A model generated the notes under the pieces. It had not been told where the DNA came from. It did not search any database and saw nothing but the letters and a program-made list of their open reading frames with translations. Both the position numbers and the translations under genes were made by a program. 62,601 bases of DNA from NCBI GenBank assembly GCA_030528885.1, contig JAUMXY010000009.1, positions 1-62,601 on the forward strand, given 5' to 3'. This stretch comes from Bacteroidales bacterium. GTDB taxonomy: Bacteria > Bacteroidota > Bacteroidia > Bacteroidales > Bacteroidaceae. This document shows positions 1 to 8,414 of this stretch, one piece after another; position 1 is the stretch's first letter, and every line of letters begins with the position of its first letter.

Positions 1-343
1 AGACCTGCATTATAATGCATCAAAACACGATTTAATGCACTGGATTTGCCACAGCGTAAAAATCACCCTAACTTTGATTACCATTCAGCCCCAACCCCTC
101 AGCCCCTCAATTTCCAGCCATGAACAGCCATCTCAAAACACTCACACTCTCCGAGTCCCCAACCCCATGCAAGCCGCAAGAACCGCCACATTTCCCCATA
201 AAACAATACATGATAATCATTATTTCAACCTTTGACATAGTGGAATCACGATGGCAGGGACGTTTGTTTTCACTTTTCAGTGTATGTTTTTCAGTCATTT
301 TATCAAAAAACTTGCAGAATTGGAATTCAGCGAAGCTAAATCA

Positions 344-373
344 TCTGCCATACAGAATAATTTTGTAACTTTG
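344..373 (+). promoter_or_regulatory. Possible Bacteroidota-type promoter of the helicase cassette
   Basis: TAACTTTG at 366-373 fits the -7 element TAnnTTTG. A weak TCTG lies 18 bases upstream at 344-347. The same arrangement, with the surrounding words TCATCTG and CATACA, occurs before the GH26 gene at 54337-54369. The start codon at 503 is about 130 bases downstream, so a long leader would be implied. This is a motif match only. Confidence 0.35.
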
Positions 374-473
374 TCTGCGGTGAACATAGCGATTATTATT
401 TGTAATTCTTTTAATTGGCACTATAAAGTTACAACAATTTCGCTAACCGACAAATTTACAAACAATTAAAATT

Positions 474-492
474 CGTCGAACTCACGTTGAAT
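474..492 (-). repeat. Solo IS982-like terminal sequence
   Basis: Read on the minus strand this is ACGTGAGTTCGACGAATTT, which begins like the ends of the IS982-family remnants at 5279, 5650 and 33028. No matching second end is seen nearby. It lies 11 bases before the helicase start codon. It is probably a scar of an element that left or was deleted; alternatively it is a chance match. Confidence 0.4.
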
Positions 493-502
493 TAAATGCG
501 AT

Positions 503-3500
503 ATGGCACAATTTCAAATAGGCAGCAAGGTTATAGAAACCAATAGCAGAAAACATGGTACGGTGGTAGGCATTGATCCTTATCGCCGTGGCAGACAAAC
601 CTATAAGGTTACGTTTGAAAAAGGCGAAGTTGAAACAAAGCTCGAAGCAGACCTCCATGCTGACTTTGATTTGAGCGACCCATTTGAGCGTTGTAAGAGC
701 GGAATCTTTGGCTCGTATTCTGAATACTCAAAGAAGAATACCACTTTCAAAATCAGCAATTCAAACAACAGTACAATTTCTTCGCTCAAAGCATCAAGGA
801 CACTTTTTAGAGCCTACCAGTTCAAACCGCTATTAAAGTTCTTGAACTCACCAAACCGTCGTTTGCTGGTTGCTGATGAAGTCGGTCTCGGTAAGACAAT
901 CGAGGCTGGACACATCATGCTTGAATTGAAAGCACGTCGTGAATTGAGAAATGTACTTATCATCTGTCCTATGTCGTTGCAAGTGAAATGGAAGGCTGAA
1001 CTCTTTGAAAAATTCGGTCTGAGTTTCAAGATATACGACAGTAATAAAGACCTGATAACCGATTTGCAAGATCATGCTCACGATGTGCACGCCATCATCA
1101 ACTACGAGAAAATACGTATGCCTCGCAGCAAGGAAAAAAAAGGCGAAGACACCAAGACTCCCAAGTCAAAGGAAACGACTAACCTTGTCAGCTACTTGAC
1201 CGAATCGGGCAACCGTTTCAGTTTGGTACTATGCGATGAAGCTCACAAGATGCGTAATCGTGAGACGCAGACATACAAGGGTGCAGAAATCATAATGAGT
1301 ACAGCGGATGCAGTACTGTTCTTGACTGCAACACCTGTTATGATTAGTGAGGAAAACTTGTATAACCTGTTACACCTACTTGACAATACACGCTACTTCA
1401 ATTATCAGATTTTCTTGAACCGAATGGCAGAGAATCGTCCATTCGTGGAAGCTCTTACATGCTTGAATAATGATAAGATGCCTCTTAAAGACATCTTGAT
1501 GCAACTTGTCACTTCAATTGTCGAAATTTCATTCTCTGCCAATGATTCTGAGATTTATTCGTCTAGTAGTAAGATTTCAGACTTGTTCCAGAATGACCCT
1601 GTCTTCAAGGAGATTATTGAGTTGATGAAAGGTGAAGAGGATACTAAAAAGATTAGAGCTCGGCTGCAATATCTTCTGTCATCAATGAGTGTGATGAATA
1701 CGGTATTTTCACGTACCAGAAAGCGTGAAGTGACAACCGATATGTCACAAGCGGAACGTAGCCCCCATGCATGTAAGGTTGATTTACACAACGATGAACA
1801 AGAAGAGTTTGATCGTGTAATTAACGATTATACAAATGACAACTCCTGGACAGACGACTGGGGTGAAGAACATATGTCGCAAGGCAAGTCACTTGGTCTT
1901 GTTCAACGTAAACGTCAGATAGCAAGTAGTGTATATGGGTTCCTGAATAATGAACAAGACCTTGACAAAGGCATTGATCGTTATCAGAATTTCCCAGATG
2001 CCAAAGTAGAAATGCTGACAAAGATTATTAATGAAGTATGGCAGAGTGGTACAAAGAAAATAGTCGTCTTTGCAGTATTCCGTCGTACTCTCAAATATCT
2101 TGCTATACGTTTGAAGAAACTTGGAATCAATGCCCTTATTATTCATGGTCAGATAGAAAACCGAGCTGAATTGCTGCATCAATTCAAGACTGATCCAAAC
2201 ATTCAGGTTCTCTTGTCATCAGAGGTTGGTAGTGAAGGTCTCGATATGCAGTTCTGCAATTCAATGGTGAATTATGATTTACCATGGAATCCAATGGTGG
2301 TAGAACAGCGTATTGGTCGTATCGACCGTTTTGGTCAAAAGGCCAAGATAGTAAACATATATAATATAGTAGTTGCAGGTTCAATTCAGGAGGAGATTTA
2401 CATGCGCTTGTTGGAGCGTATCGGTATCTTCAAGGGAACTATCGGAGATATGGAAGCAATCCTGGATGCTCCAGTTAATGGTGGCATGAGTATTCAGGAT
2501 GTATATAACAAAATGGAAAAGGAGTTCTTTACTATGGAACTGTCAGCTGCTGACCGTGAGCGTAAGATTTCAGAAGTTGAACGTGCCATTGAAAACGAGA
2601 AGGAAAATTTGCAACACTTGCAGGAAGGATTGAGCAACACATTGACCAACGATGCCTATTTCCGTGACGAGATCAACCGCATACTTTATAAAAATGCATA
2701 TGTAACCGAACATGAGTTGCAAAATTATCTAGAATCTGTCATTCGTCAGAAACTTACAACTTGTCGGTTAGAAGAAGTAGAAAAAGGTATAATGGAGTTT
2801 CAAGTGGCACAAAGTGATTCCAGTGCATTACGTAATTTCCTTGCTCAGTATGAAGATCGTTCTTCAGACGAAAGTCGCATCAATGCATCACAGTTTAAGT
2901 ATAAGGTGGCTGATTCTCAAAAGTTTTTGCTGACATTCAATCAGGAAACCGCTTACGAAGACCCAACACTTAACTATTTTAATATTTATCACCCTATGAT
3001 ACAAGCCTGTCTGAATTATTTCAAGCAGAATGATGACCAAAACAAGACTTCATTCAGTTATTCATTAAGAGCTGATGAATTATTGCATGAGGGCGAAGTT
3101 TATTATATGGGTTTATATCAGTTGACCACCAATCGTATGGTGCAAGGGGTAAAGAAAACTGCAGGTGACTTGTTACCTGTACTTTATAACATTTCAAAAG
3201 ATGAACTTGTAGAGGACCAGGATATAATTGATCGCATCTTTCGTCGTTCTCAGATAGAAGGCTATGAACGCAATGTATCAAATAAGGATGTTCAAGTTGA
3301 ACTTATCGAAAACATGAAATCTGATTTCACCTTTGCTGTATCGGAAGAGAAAAAACGTCGTATAGAGGAGAGTTCAAGACAGATAGAATCTGACCGCCAA
3401 CGCAATATCCAACAAACGATGGAGTATTACAAGTCACGTATAGAGAACCACAAGAATAATATCTCTAATTGGGAAAACGAACTGCAATGGAATTTTGATT

Positions 3501-3670
3501 ATCTTGACGAGAAAGAAATTCGTAACAAGCAAGGTGCTATTCGTTTGGCTAAGGCAAACATTGGTATTTTGGAAAAAGAACGTGACGAACGAATAGAACT
3601 GATTAATCAGGATACACCTCCAACTATTGAAGATAAAATACTATCTGTAAACCTTGTAACAATTATCTAA
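503..3670 (+). CDS. SNF2-family helicase/ATPase (RapA-like architecture), putative defence gene
   Basis: This is a 1055-residue superfamily 2 ATPase. The first ~55 residues look like a small Tudor/KOW-type beta barrel (VIETNSRKHGTVVGID). Walker A is DEVGLGKT at 125-132, the Walker B box is DEAH at 245-248 and motif III is TATP at 275-278. The C-terminal helicase lobe carries SSEVGSEGLD and QRIGRIDRFGQ, the SNF2 form of motifs V and VI. A long charged, coiled-coil-rich tail follows (about 690-740 and 985-1045). The order resembles RapA/HepA-like and phage-defence SNF2 proteins rather than chromatin remodellers. It should translocate on double-stranded DNA without unwinding it; that is family knowledge. 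The next gene starts 15 bases after its stop, so the two are probably co-transcribed. The A/T-rich codons differ from the housekeeping genes nearby and suggest transfer. The biological role is unproven. Confidence 0.85.
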   Translation: MAQFQIGSKVIETNSRKHGTVVGIDPYRRGRQTYKVTFEKGEVETKLEADLHADFDLSDPFERCKSGIFGSYSEYSKKNTTFKISNSNNSTISSLKASRTLFRAYQFKPLLKFLNSPNRRLLVADEVGLGKTIEAGHIMLELKARRELRNVLIICPMSLQVKWKAELFEKFGLSFKIYDSNKDLITDLQDHAHDVHAIINYEKIRMPRSKEKKGEDTKTPKSKETTNLVSYLTESGNRFSLVLCDEAHKMRNRETQTYKGAEIIMSTADAVLFLTATPVMISEENLYNLLHLLDNTRYFNYQIFLNRMAENRPFVEALTCLNNDKMPLKDILMQLVTSIVEISFSANDSEIYSSSSKISDLFQNDPVFKEIIELMKGEEDTKKIRARLQYLLSSMSVMNTVFSRTRKREVTTDMSQAERSPHACKVDLHNDEQEEFDRVINDYTNDNSWTDDWGEEHMSQGKSLGLVQRKRQIASSVYGFLNNEQDLDKGIDRYQNFPDAKVEMLTKIINEVWQSGTKKIVVFAVFRRTLKYLAIRLKKLGINALIIHGQIENRAELLHQFKTDPNIQVLLSSEVGSEGLDMQFCNSMVNYDLPWNPMVVEQRIGRIDRFGQKAKIVNIYNIVVAGSIQEEIYMRLLERIGIFKGTIGDMEAILDAPVNGGMSIQDVYNKMEKEFFTMELSAADRERKISEVERAIENEKENLQHLQEGLSNTLTNDAYFRDEINRILYKNAYVTEHELQNYLESVIRQKLTTCRLEEVEKGIMEFQVAQSDSSALRNFLAQYEDRSSDESRINASQFKYKVADSQKFLLTFNQETAYEDPTLNYFNIYHPMIQACLNYFKQNDDQNKTSFSYSLRADELLHEGEVYYMGLYQLTTNRMVQGVKKTAGDLLPVLYNISKDELVEDQDIIDRIFRRSQIEGYERNVSNKDVQVELIENMKSDFTFAVSEEKKRRIEESSRQIESDRQRNIQQTMEYYKSRIENHKNNISNWENELQWNFDYLDEKEIRNKQGAIRLAKANIGILEKERDERIELINQDTPPTIEDKILSVNLVTII

Positions 3671-3685
3671 ACCGAGCAATATATT

Positions 3686-4951
3686 ATGATAACCATAGGA
3701 CTAGATTTCGGAACGCACCAGACAAAAGTTTGTGCAGAGTACAAAAATGGTGTAGAATTGAACTATACGTTCTTTACCTTTCTTGATTCTACTGGAAAGC
3801 AACAATATACCCTGCCATCAATCATACATCGCAGACCTGATGGACGCATGGATTATGGTTATATCCCAGCAAACAGTAATGGAGAAATCATCCGTTATTT
3901 CAAACAAGCAACGTTTACATCCTCGAATATAGGTCTCAAACAGGCAGATGCTATGTATTATTCAGTATGGTACTTAGCATTCATATTGTTTGATTTGGAA
4001 GAAAAATATGGAACAGAGTTTACTATACAGATGGGCGTACCCACAGACGGTACAAGACTGACACATCAGAAGCAGTTGGCTGTTCGCTTACTTGCAGCAG
4101 CCTACAAGCTTGTGGAAGAAGTGTTTGAAAATGACAAACAAGCATTCCTTGATAAGACTTGGGGAGAACTTTGGGATATGACAAAGATTCCAGATTATTC
4201 TATAAATTTAAAAGAAGAATATGGCATTTTGGTTTTTCCTGAAGCCTATGCTTGTTTAATGCCGCTGATTTCATCATCAAAGGTAACAAGTGGTATGTCG
4301 TTGATGGTAGATATAGGTGGTGGTACAACAGACATATCATTCTTTACCATCATCGATCATAAACCGCGGGTTTATGATTTTACTTCGGTTAATAAAGGTT
4401 TGAACTATTTGACTTTGGCAGAGCGAAGTGCCCATGATACACGCACGGACTCAAATATTAAGATTTCATCTGAGATTGATAAAACCCGCAAAGGTGATTT
4501 TACAAATAGCGTTAATCAGGTTTGTGTTAATCTGATTAACAAACTTCGCTCTGAATTCAAACATCAATGTAATTTGCGTGTAGAACGATTGATGGATGCC
4601 CTCAAGACTAGACCTATTATTTATACAGGAGGTGGTAGTACATTCCATGAATTACGTAAGGGATATGGCGGTTTTAGAGATGTGATACATATATCACAAA
4701 AAGAATGGCGCACTAAAGCTATCATAGACATGAAGAAGATAGAGATATTAGGACTTTGCCCAATACTTTCAACCGCTTATGGTCTAAGTATTAGTGTCCC
4801 TGATGATAATATAAAGTGTAGTCCTTTCCGAGATGTTTTTGAAAGTATTCGAGGGTTAGAAGAAGAAAATTCAAAAAAGACTGTGGATTCTAACTTTGGT
4901 TCTGCTTATGACGGTTTCAATTATGCTGACGATTGGGATGCTTGGAAATAA
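3686..4951 (+). CDS. Hsp70/actin-fold ATPase partner of the SNF2 helicase
   Basis: This is a 421-residue protein of the actin/Hsp70/MreB ATPase fold. Phosphate-1 is GLDFGTHQTK at residues 5-14, phosphate-2 is DIGGGTTD at 209-216 and the adenosine-type GGGST is at 315-319. It lacks the substrate-binding domain of DnaK, so it is a free-standing ATPase domain. The last ~40 residues are acidic and probably disordered, ending in aromatic-rich DDWDAWK. It lies 15 bases after the helicase and 12 bases before the broken third gene, in one transcription unit. Such pairs of an Hsp70-like ATPase and an SNF2 helicase occur in accessory islands. A role as a nucleotide-dependent switch or assembly factor for the helicase is inference. 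Confidence 0.8.
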   Translation: MITIGLDFGTHQTKVCAEYKNGVELNYTFFTFLDSTGKQQYTLPSIIHRRPDGRMDYGYIPANSNGEIIRYFKQATFTSSNIGLKQADAMYYSVWYLAFILFDLEEKYGTEFTIQMGVPTDGTRLTHQKQLAVRLLAAAYKLVEEVFENDKQAFLDKTWGELWDMTKIPDYSINLKEEYGILVFPEAYACLMPLISSSKVTSGMSLMVDIGGGTTDISFFTIIDHKPRVYDFTSVNKGLNYLTLAERSAHDTRTDSNIKISSEIDKTRKGDFTNSVNQVCVNLINKLRSEFKHQCNLRVERLMDALKTRPIIYTGGGSTFHELRKGYGGFRDVIHISQKEWRTKAIIDMKKIEILGLCPILSTAYGLSISVPDDNIKCSPFRDVFESIRGLEEENSKKTVDSNFGSAYDGFNYADDWDAWK

Positions 4952-4963
4952 TGAACTTACAAT

Positions 4964-5158
4964 ATGAAAGAGACTCTTCGTGCTAAATTTCTCACTTTCC
5001 TTGAAAAGGACGCGCGAATCAAAGATGCTGCTCAATGTGAATGGTGGAAAAGCCGCTTGGTTTGCCCCCCCCGAAAACGTTTTTATTTTGACCCCATAAG
5101 AGCCTTGGCTGGTGGGTTATTTTTATTTCGCCTTACTTGCCTGGCTTGGCTGCATTAA
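4964..5158 (+). pseudogene. Truncated third gene of the helicase cassette (5' end only)
   Basis: The frame opens 12 bases after the Hsp70-like gene and reads well for about 34 codons (MKETLRAKFLTFLEKD then CEWWKSR), with the same codon style as the two upstream genes. At about 5063 it runs into a C8 tract and then into sequence that reads as the 3' flank and end of an IS21-type istB on the other strand. The remaining residues up to the stop at 5158 are therefore fusion peptide, not original protein. I cannot name the family from 34 residues. The gene was probably a large partner of the helicase, cut by an insertion followed by deletion. Confidence 0.6.
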
Positions 5159-5265
5159 TCTTGCGCACGCTCTCACCAATGAGCTCTATCTAATGTGCTG
5201 TATGCACGATGCGATCATGTACAGCATCTGCCACAGTTGGAACACCACTTAAACTTGGTTATGAG
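5133..5265 (-). pseudogene. istB: 3' remnant of an IS21-family istB (transposition helper ATPase)
   Basis: The minus strand reads GVPTVADAVHDRIVHTAH, a stop codon, then IELIGESVRKINAAKPGK and a stop. This is the typical C-terminus of IstB, the AAA+ helper of IS21 transposases, with one internal nonsense codon. Everything upstream of about residue -45 is missing; the sequence changes just before the IS982-type end at 5279. The bases between the istB stop and the broken third gene (about 5073-5132) would be the outer end of the IS21 element. Only the terminus is recognisable. Confidence 0.7.
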
Positions 5266-5278
5266 TCAACCTATTTTA

Positions 5279-5650
5279 ACGTGAGTTTGACGTAAGTATT
5301 ACGCAATAATCCTGTTTTTGTCTATGATTTCTATATTCATTTCTGGCTTCTTGGGCATCAAGTTGTAGGCAATAAGCCCAGCGATCAGGTTGGTGGCGAA
5401 GTTGTCGATAGAACGATGCCCGGACGGCATGGACGATTGCGGCGCTGCTTGCATGGAGTGTCAACAAAATGTTTTTTCAGGTCTGGAGTGAAATATTTGC
5501 AGAATTCATTGAGAATGCAGAAAATTTCTATTAAATTTTCAGTTGTCATAGGAGTGAGTATTGCTTGTATCTGTTTGTATTTCATCTTTAAAGATACGAA
5601 AAATACTTCCTTCTACAACTTTTAAGCACTTTTCTTACGTCGACTCACGT
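5279..5650 (-). mobile_element. Internally deleted IS982-family element with both ends
   Basis: Both tips read inward as ACGTGAGT (5279 on the plus strand, 5650 on the minus strand). From the 5650 side the minus strand encodes a transposase N-terminus starting at 5585 (MKYKQIQAIL, then ENLIEIFCILNEFCKYF), as in IS982 family members. After about 60 residues it jumps, out of frame, to a transposase C-terminus (HRSIDNFATNLIAGLIAYNL, then MPKKPEMNIEIIDKNRIIA and a stop at about 5304). Most of the catalytic part is therefore deleted, leaving about 372 bp. No clear target duplication is visible. Such a derivative could still be moved by an intact transposase elsewhere; that is inference. Confidence 0.75.
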
Positions 5651-5698
5651 TAAAAAAGGCTTATTCTTGTGTGGAGGGGAAGGTTGGGGACTTGCCGC

Positions 5699-7318
5699 TT
5701 ACTTTGTTTTTTTCTTTAGATTCTGATTCTTCTTAATGATGTTGTAAGCTTGAAATATTCCAAGTTCTCCTGCTTTTGAGAGGTCGGGAATGGCACTATG
5801 TGAATCATCTGCAAGAAGTTTCAGCAAGCCACGGTTGAAGTATGCTTCAGCGAAAGTATCGTTAATTTCTATCACTCGTGTGAAACCTGCGATGGCTTCG
5901 TTTAAATTGCCCGCTTGTGCATCTTGGAATGCTTGCTCAAAGTAGGTGATGATGCTGTCTTGCCCCGCCTCCTTATATATATTATATGTGTTTTGGTTGG
6001 GCAATATGAGTTTGGCGCTTTGTTCGCGGTTCTGTACCTTTCCTCTGTATTCGCTTTCATAGGTTTGTTCTTGCTTGCTGTTGTCTTCCTCGACAAGTTT
6101 GTTGTAGTCTTCGATGTTGAAGTCTGACTGTTTGCGGGTTTTGTTTTCTTGGCGCGAAGTAGGGGTAGAGTATCCGTAACGCTGAGCTATCCTTTCTTTG
6201 AGCACATGCTCCTCGTCTCGGTTGGCTCCAGCCGTATCTCCGACTAAGCGACGGGCAGATGCACGGCGTTCATATCCGTAGAGAAATTTGGGGTATTCAT
6301 TGATGACTGTCGTGTAGTCTCTGATAGCTCCTTGGTAGTCGCCTGTGTTTTCCAGCAAGGTTGCTCTGTTGAAGGTGGCCATCATGTCGTCAGGGTTGAT
6401 GGACAGAATGAAATTAAAATCTTCAATGGCGAGATTGTCTGCTCCAACTTGTGCACGCAGCAATCCGCGGTTGTAATGCCCAATGAAGTTGCGAGGTTCG
6501 AAATCCAAAGCGAGGTCGTAATCATTCATCGCTTCGTTATATTTGTTGAGGTGATAATAGCAGAGCGCGCGATTGATGAGACTGCTTGCGTTCTGTGGAT
6601 TAAGTCGCAGTGATTCTGTATAATATTTGATGGCCTCATCGTATTGCTCGTGGCTTATCAGTATTCCGGCTTTGGCGCTTATTGAATTGACATTGTATTT
6701 GTCAACTTTCAATGCTTGGTCAATGAGGGCTTCTGCAGCTGCAGTGTCTTTTTTCTGTAGTTGAATCTGTGCCTTGATGTTATATCCTTCAGCATGCTTG
6801 GACCACTTTTTGATGACGATGTTGGCGATGCTGTCAGCCTTGTTAAGACTGTCTAATTCGATATGGCATAATGTGAGGTTGTGCCACAAGAGACGATTGT
6901 CTGGCGATAGTTCTGTTGCTTGTTGATAGTCCTGAACTGCCAGTGAATATTGTTGCTGGTTGATATAGGCAAGACCGCGTAGTTCATAGCTGTTGGGGAA
7001 ATAAGGATTCCGTTTGATAGCTTCAGTACAGTCTAAAATGGTACCAGAGAAGTCGTCGAGATAGAATTTCGCCACACCTCTGTAGAAGTAGGGTTCGTAC
7101 AGATGAGGTTTATAGTTTATAACAATATTGAAATAGCTGATAGATAGAACATAGTCATTGTATGACAGAGCATTGCGTGCTATGTTCATCATACGATCCG
7201 TATTGATTTGTGCCAGAACGGTATATGGCGCAGAGAAGGTAAGGGTCAACAAAAAAGCCACGCATCGCACAATACGTAGAATCGAGTATCTGATGTCTGT
7301 AGCTTTTTTGCTGTTCAT
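5699..7318 (-). CDS. Exported tetratricopeptide repeat protein
   Basis: A 539-residue protein with a signal peptide or membrane anchor at about 15-36 (hydrophobic, ending in VLAQ). Residues ~40-370 carry successive TPR units with the typical pattern (for example AVQDYQQATELSPDN and AMNDYDLALDFEPRN). A charged linker rich in K, E and Q follows (about 375-440), then another TPR-like pair near the C-terminus. TPR arrays bind partner proteins; an envelope scaffold role is likely but unspecific. It is the last gene of the lptD-ruvX-def run, starting 20 bases after def, so it is probably co-transcribed. As I recall, thrS often follows this order in Bacteroidales; here IS debris follows instead. Confidence 0.85.
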   Translation of the reverse strand: MNSKKATDIRYSILRIVRCVAFLLTLTFSAPYTVLAQINTDRMMNIARNALSYNDYVLSISYFNIVINYKPHLYEPYFYRGVAKFYLDDFSGTILDCTEAIKRNPYFPNSYELRGLAYINQQQYSLAVQDYQQATELSPDNRLLWHNLTLCHIELDSLNKADSIANIVIKKWSKHAEGYNIKAQIQLQKKDTAAAEALIDQALKVDKYNVNSISAKAGILISHEQYDEAIKYYTESLRLNPQNASSLINRALCYYHLNKYNEAMNDYDLALDFEPRNFIGHYNRGLLRAQVGADNLAIEDFNFILSINPDDMMATFNRATLLENTGDYQGAIRDYTTVINEYPKFLYGYERRASARRLVGDTAGANRDEEHVLKERIAQRYGYSTPTSRQENKTRKQSDFNIEDYNKLVEEDNSKQEQTYESEYRGKVQNREQSAKLILPNQNTYNIYKEAGQDSIITYFEQAFQDAQAGNLNEAIAGFTRVIEINDTFAEAYFNRGLLKLLADDSHSAIPDLSKAGELGIFQAYNIIKKNQNLKKKTK

Positions 7319-7338
7319 TTCTCTTTGTGGTTAACGTC

Positions 7339-7896
7339 CTATCTGTTGGGCTTGCACTTATAGTGTGCAGAGAATTTACCTTTTGACATGGCTACAAGCT
7401 TAGACTTGATGATTTGTTTGCGGAAAGGAGAGAGGTGGTCTATAAACATTTTTCCGTTCAGATGGTCGAATTCATGTTGGAACACCCGTGCTTCAAAACC
7501 TTCCAGCCAACGTTCTTGCTCTGTGCCGTTTTCGTCAATATAGTTGACAAGAACTTTGGTTGGCCTTTTAACGTTTTCGTTGATGCCAGGTATGGATAGG
7601 CAGCCTTCCGACATAGAAGAGGTTTCTTCGCTTTCCTCAATTATTTCAGGATTGATAAATGTGTGCAGATACCCTTTATATTCAGGCTCATCGTCTGATA
7701 TTACATCCAAATCGATAATGAAGAGGCGAATGGGGAGTCCAACTTGTGGGGCCGCAAGACCTACGCCTTCTGAGCGGCGTAGCGTCTCAAACATATTGTC
7801 GATGAGCTCTTTGAGATTAGGGTAAGTCTCAAAATCAATCTCTTCAGCTGTTTTTCTGAGGACAGGCTGTCCGAAAATATACATAGGTAAAATCAT
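7339..7896 (-). CDS. def: Peptide deformylase
   Basis: At 185 residues it has the usual length for the enzyme that removes the formyl group from new N-termini. All three signature motifs are present: GVGLAAPQVG (motif 1), EGCLSIPG (motif 2, metal-binding Cys) and QHEFDHLNG (motif 3, metal-binding HExxH). The N-terminus MILPMYIFGQPVLRK is standard for the Bacteroidota form. It lies 31 bases after ruvX and 20 bases before the TPR gene, on the same strand, in what looks like one operon. Identification is firm. Confidence 0.97.
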   Translation of the reverse strand: MILPMYIFGQPVLRKTAEEIDFETYPNLKELIDNMFETLRRSEGVGLAAPQVGLPIRLFIIDLDVISDDEPEYKGYLHTFINPEIIEESEETSSMSEGCLSIPGINENVKRPTKVLVNYIDENGTEQERWLEGFEARVFQHEFDHLNGKMFIDHLSPFRKQIIKSKLVAMSKGKFSAHYKCKPNR

Positions 7897-7927
7897 ATCA
7901 GTAATTTTTACGTTATACGTTGTTGAG

Positions 7928-8362
7928 TTAGAATTGATGGCTCAGGCTGTTTTGCTTGCTTTGCATATAGTCTTCAAGAATGATGGTCGCGCTAATCTTG
8001 TCTACTAAAGCTTTGTTCTGCCGGGCTTTGCGATTGATACCGCTTTGCAGCATGGCTTGATGAGCGAGGATGGAAGTGAATCTTTCATCATAATAGGTCA
8101 CTTCTTTGTTGGGAAACATTTTTTTCAGTCTGTTGAAAAACGGTTCAATGCGTTTCATGTTCTCGCTGTCTTCTCCATTCATCTGAGTAGGTTTCCCTAC
8201 AACAATTGTGCATACATCCTCTTTTGCCACATAGTCCAATATGAATCGTTCTAGTTCTTTGGTTTCTATTGTAGCAAGTCCGTTGGCTATCATCTGCAAA
8301 TTGTCAGTTACAGCAATGCCTGTCCGTTTTTTTCCGTAATCTATGGCAAGAATTCTTGGCAT
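7928..8362 (-). CDS. ruvX: Putative pre-16S rRNA nuclease / Holliday junction resolvase (YqgF family)
   Basis: At 144 residues it starts with RILAIDYGKKRTGIAVTD, the first catalytic strand of the RNase H-like YqgF fold, and has YYDERFTS and QNKALVDKISATIIL further on, all typical of this family. In E. coli the homologue acts on the 5' end of 16S rRNA precursors. It lies between lptD and def on the same strand with 52- and 31-base gaps, a combination common in Bacteroidales. Confidence 0.95.
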   Translation of the reverse strand: MPRILAIDYGKKRTGIAVTDNLQMIANGLATIETKELERFILDYVAKEDVCTIVVGKPTQMNGEDSENMKRIEPFFNRLKKMFPNKEVTYYDERFTSILAHQAMLQSGINRKARQNKALVDKISATIILEDYMQSKQNSLSHQF

Positions 8363-8414
8363 GTATCACTGCGTTTGTTTAAGTATTGTACTTTTAGCCA
8401 TCTCGTTCAATTTA

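Larger units (their letters stand above)
1..502. other. A/T-rich non-coding left edge upstream of the helicase
   Basis: I see no convincing gene here. The short open frames overlap each other on both strands and have no recognisable protein features. The stretch holds a promoter-like block near 344-373 and a solo IS982-like end at 474-492, so it probably serves as the 5' regulatory region of the helicase cassette plus mobile-element debris. Confidence 0.6.

Noticed and set aside
35-469. Several short frames at the left edge as possible genes
   Set aside because: They overlap each other on both strands, lack protein-like composition and have no support from position or start context.
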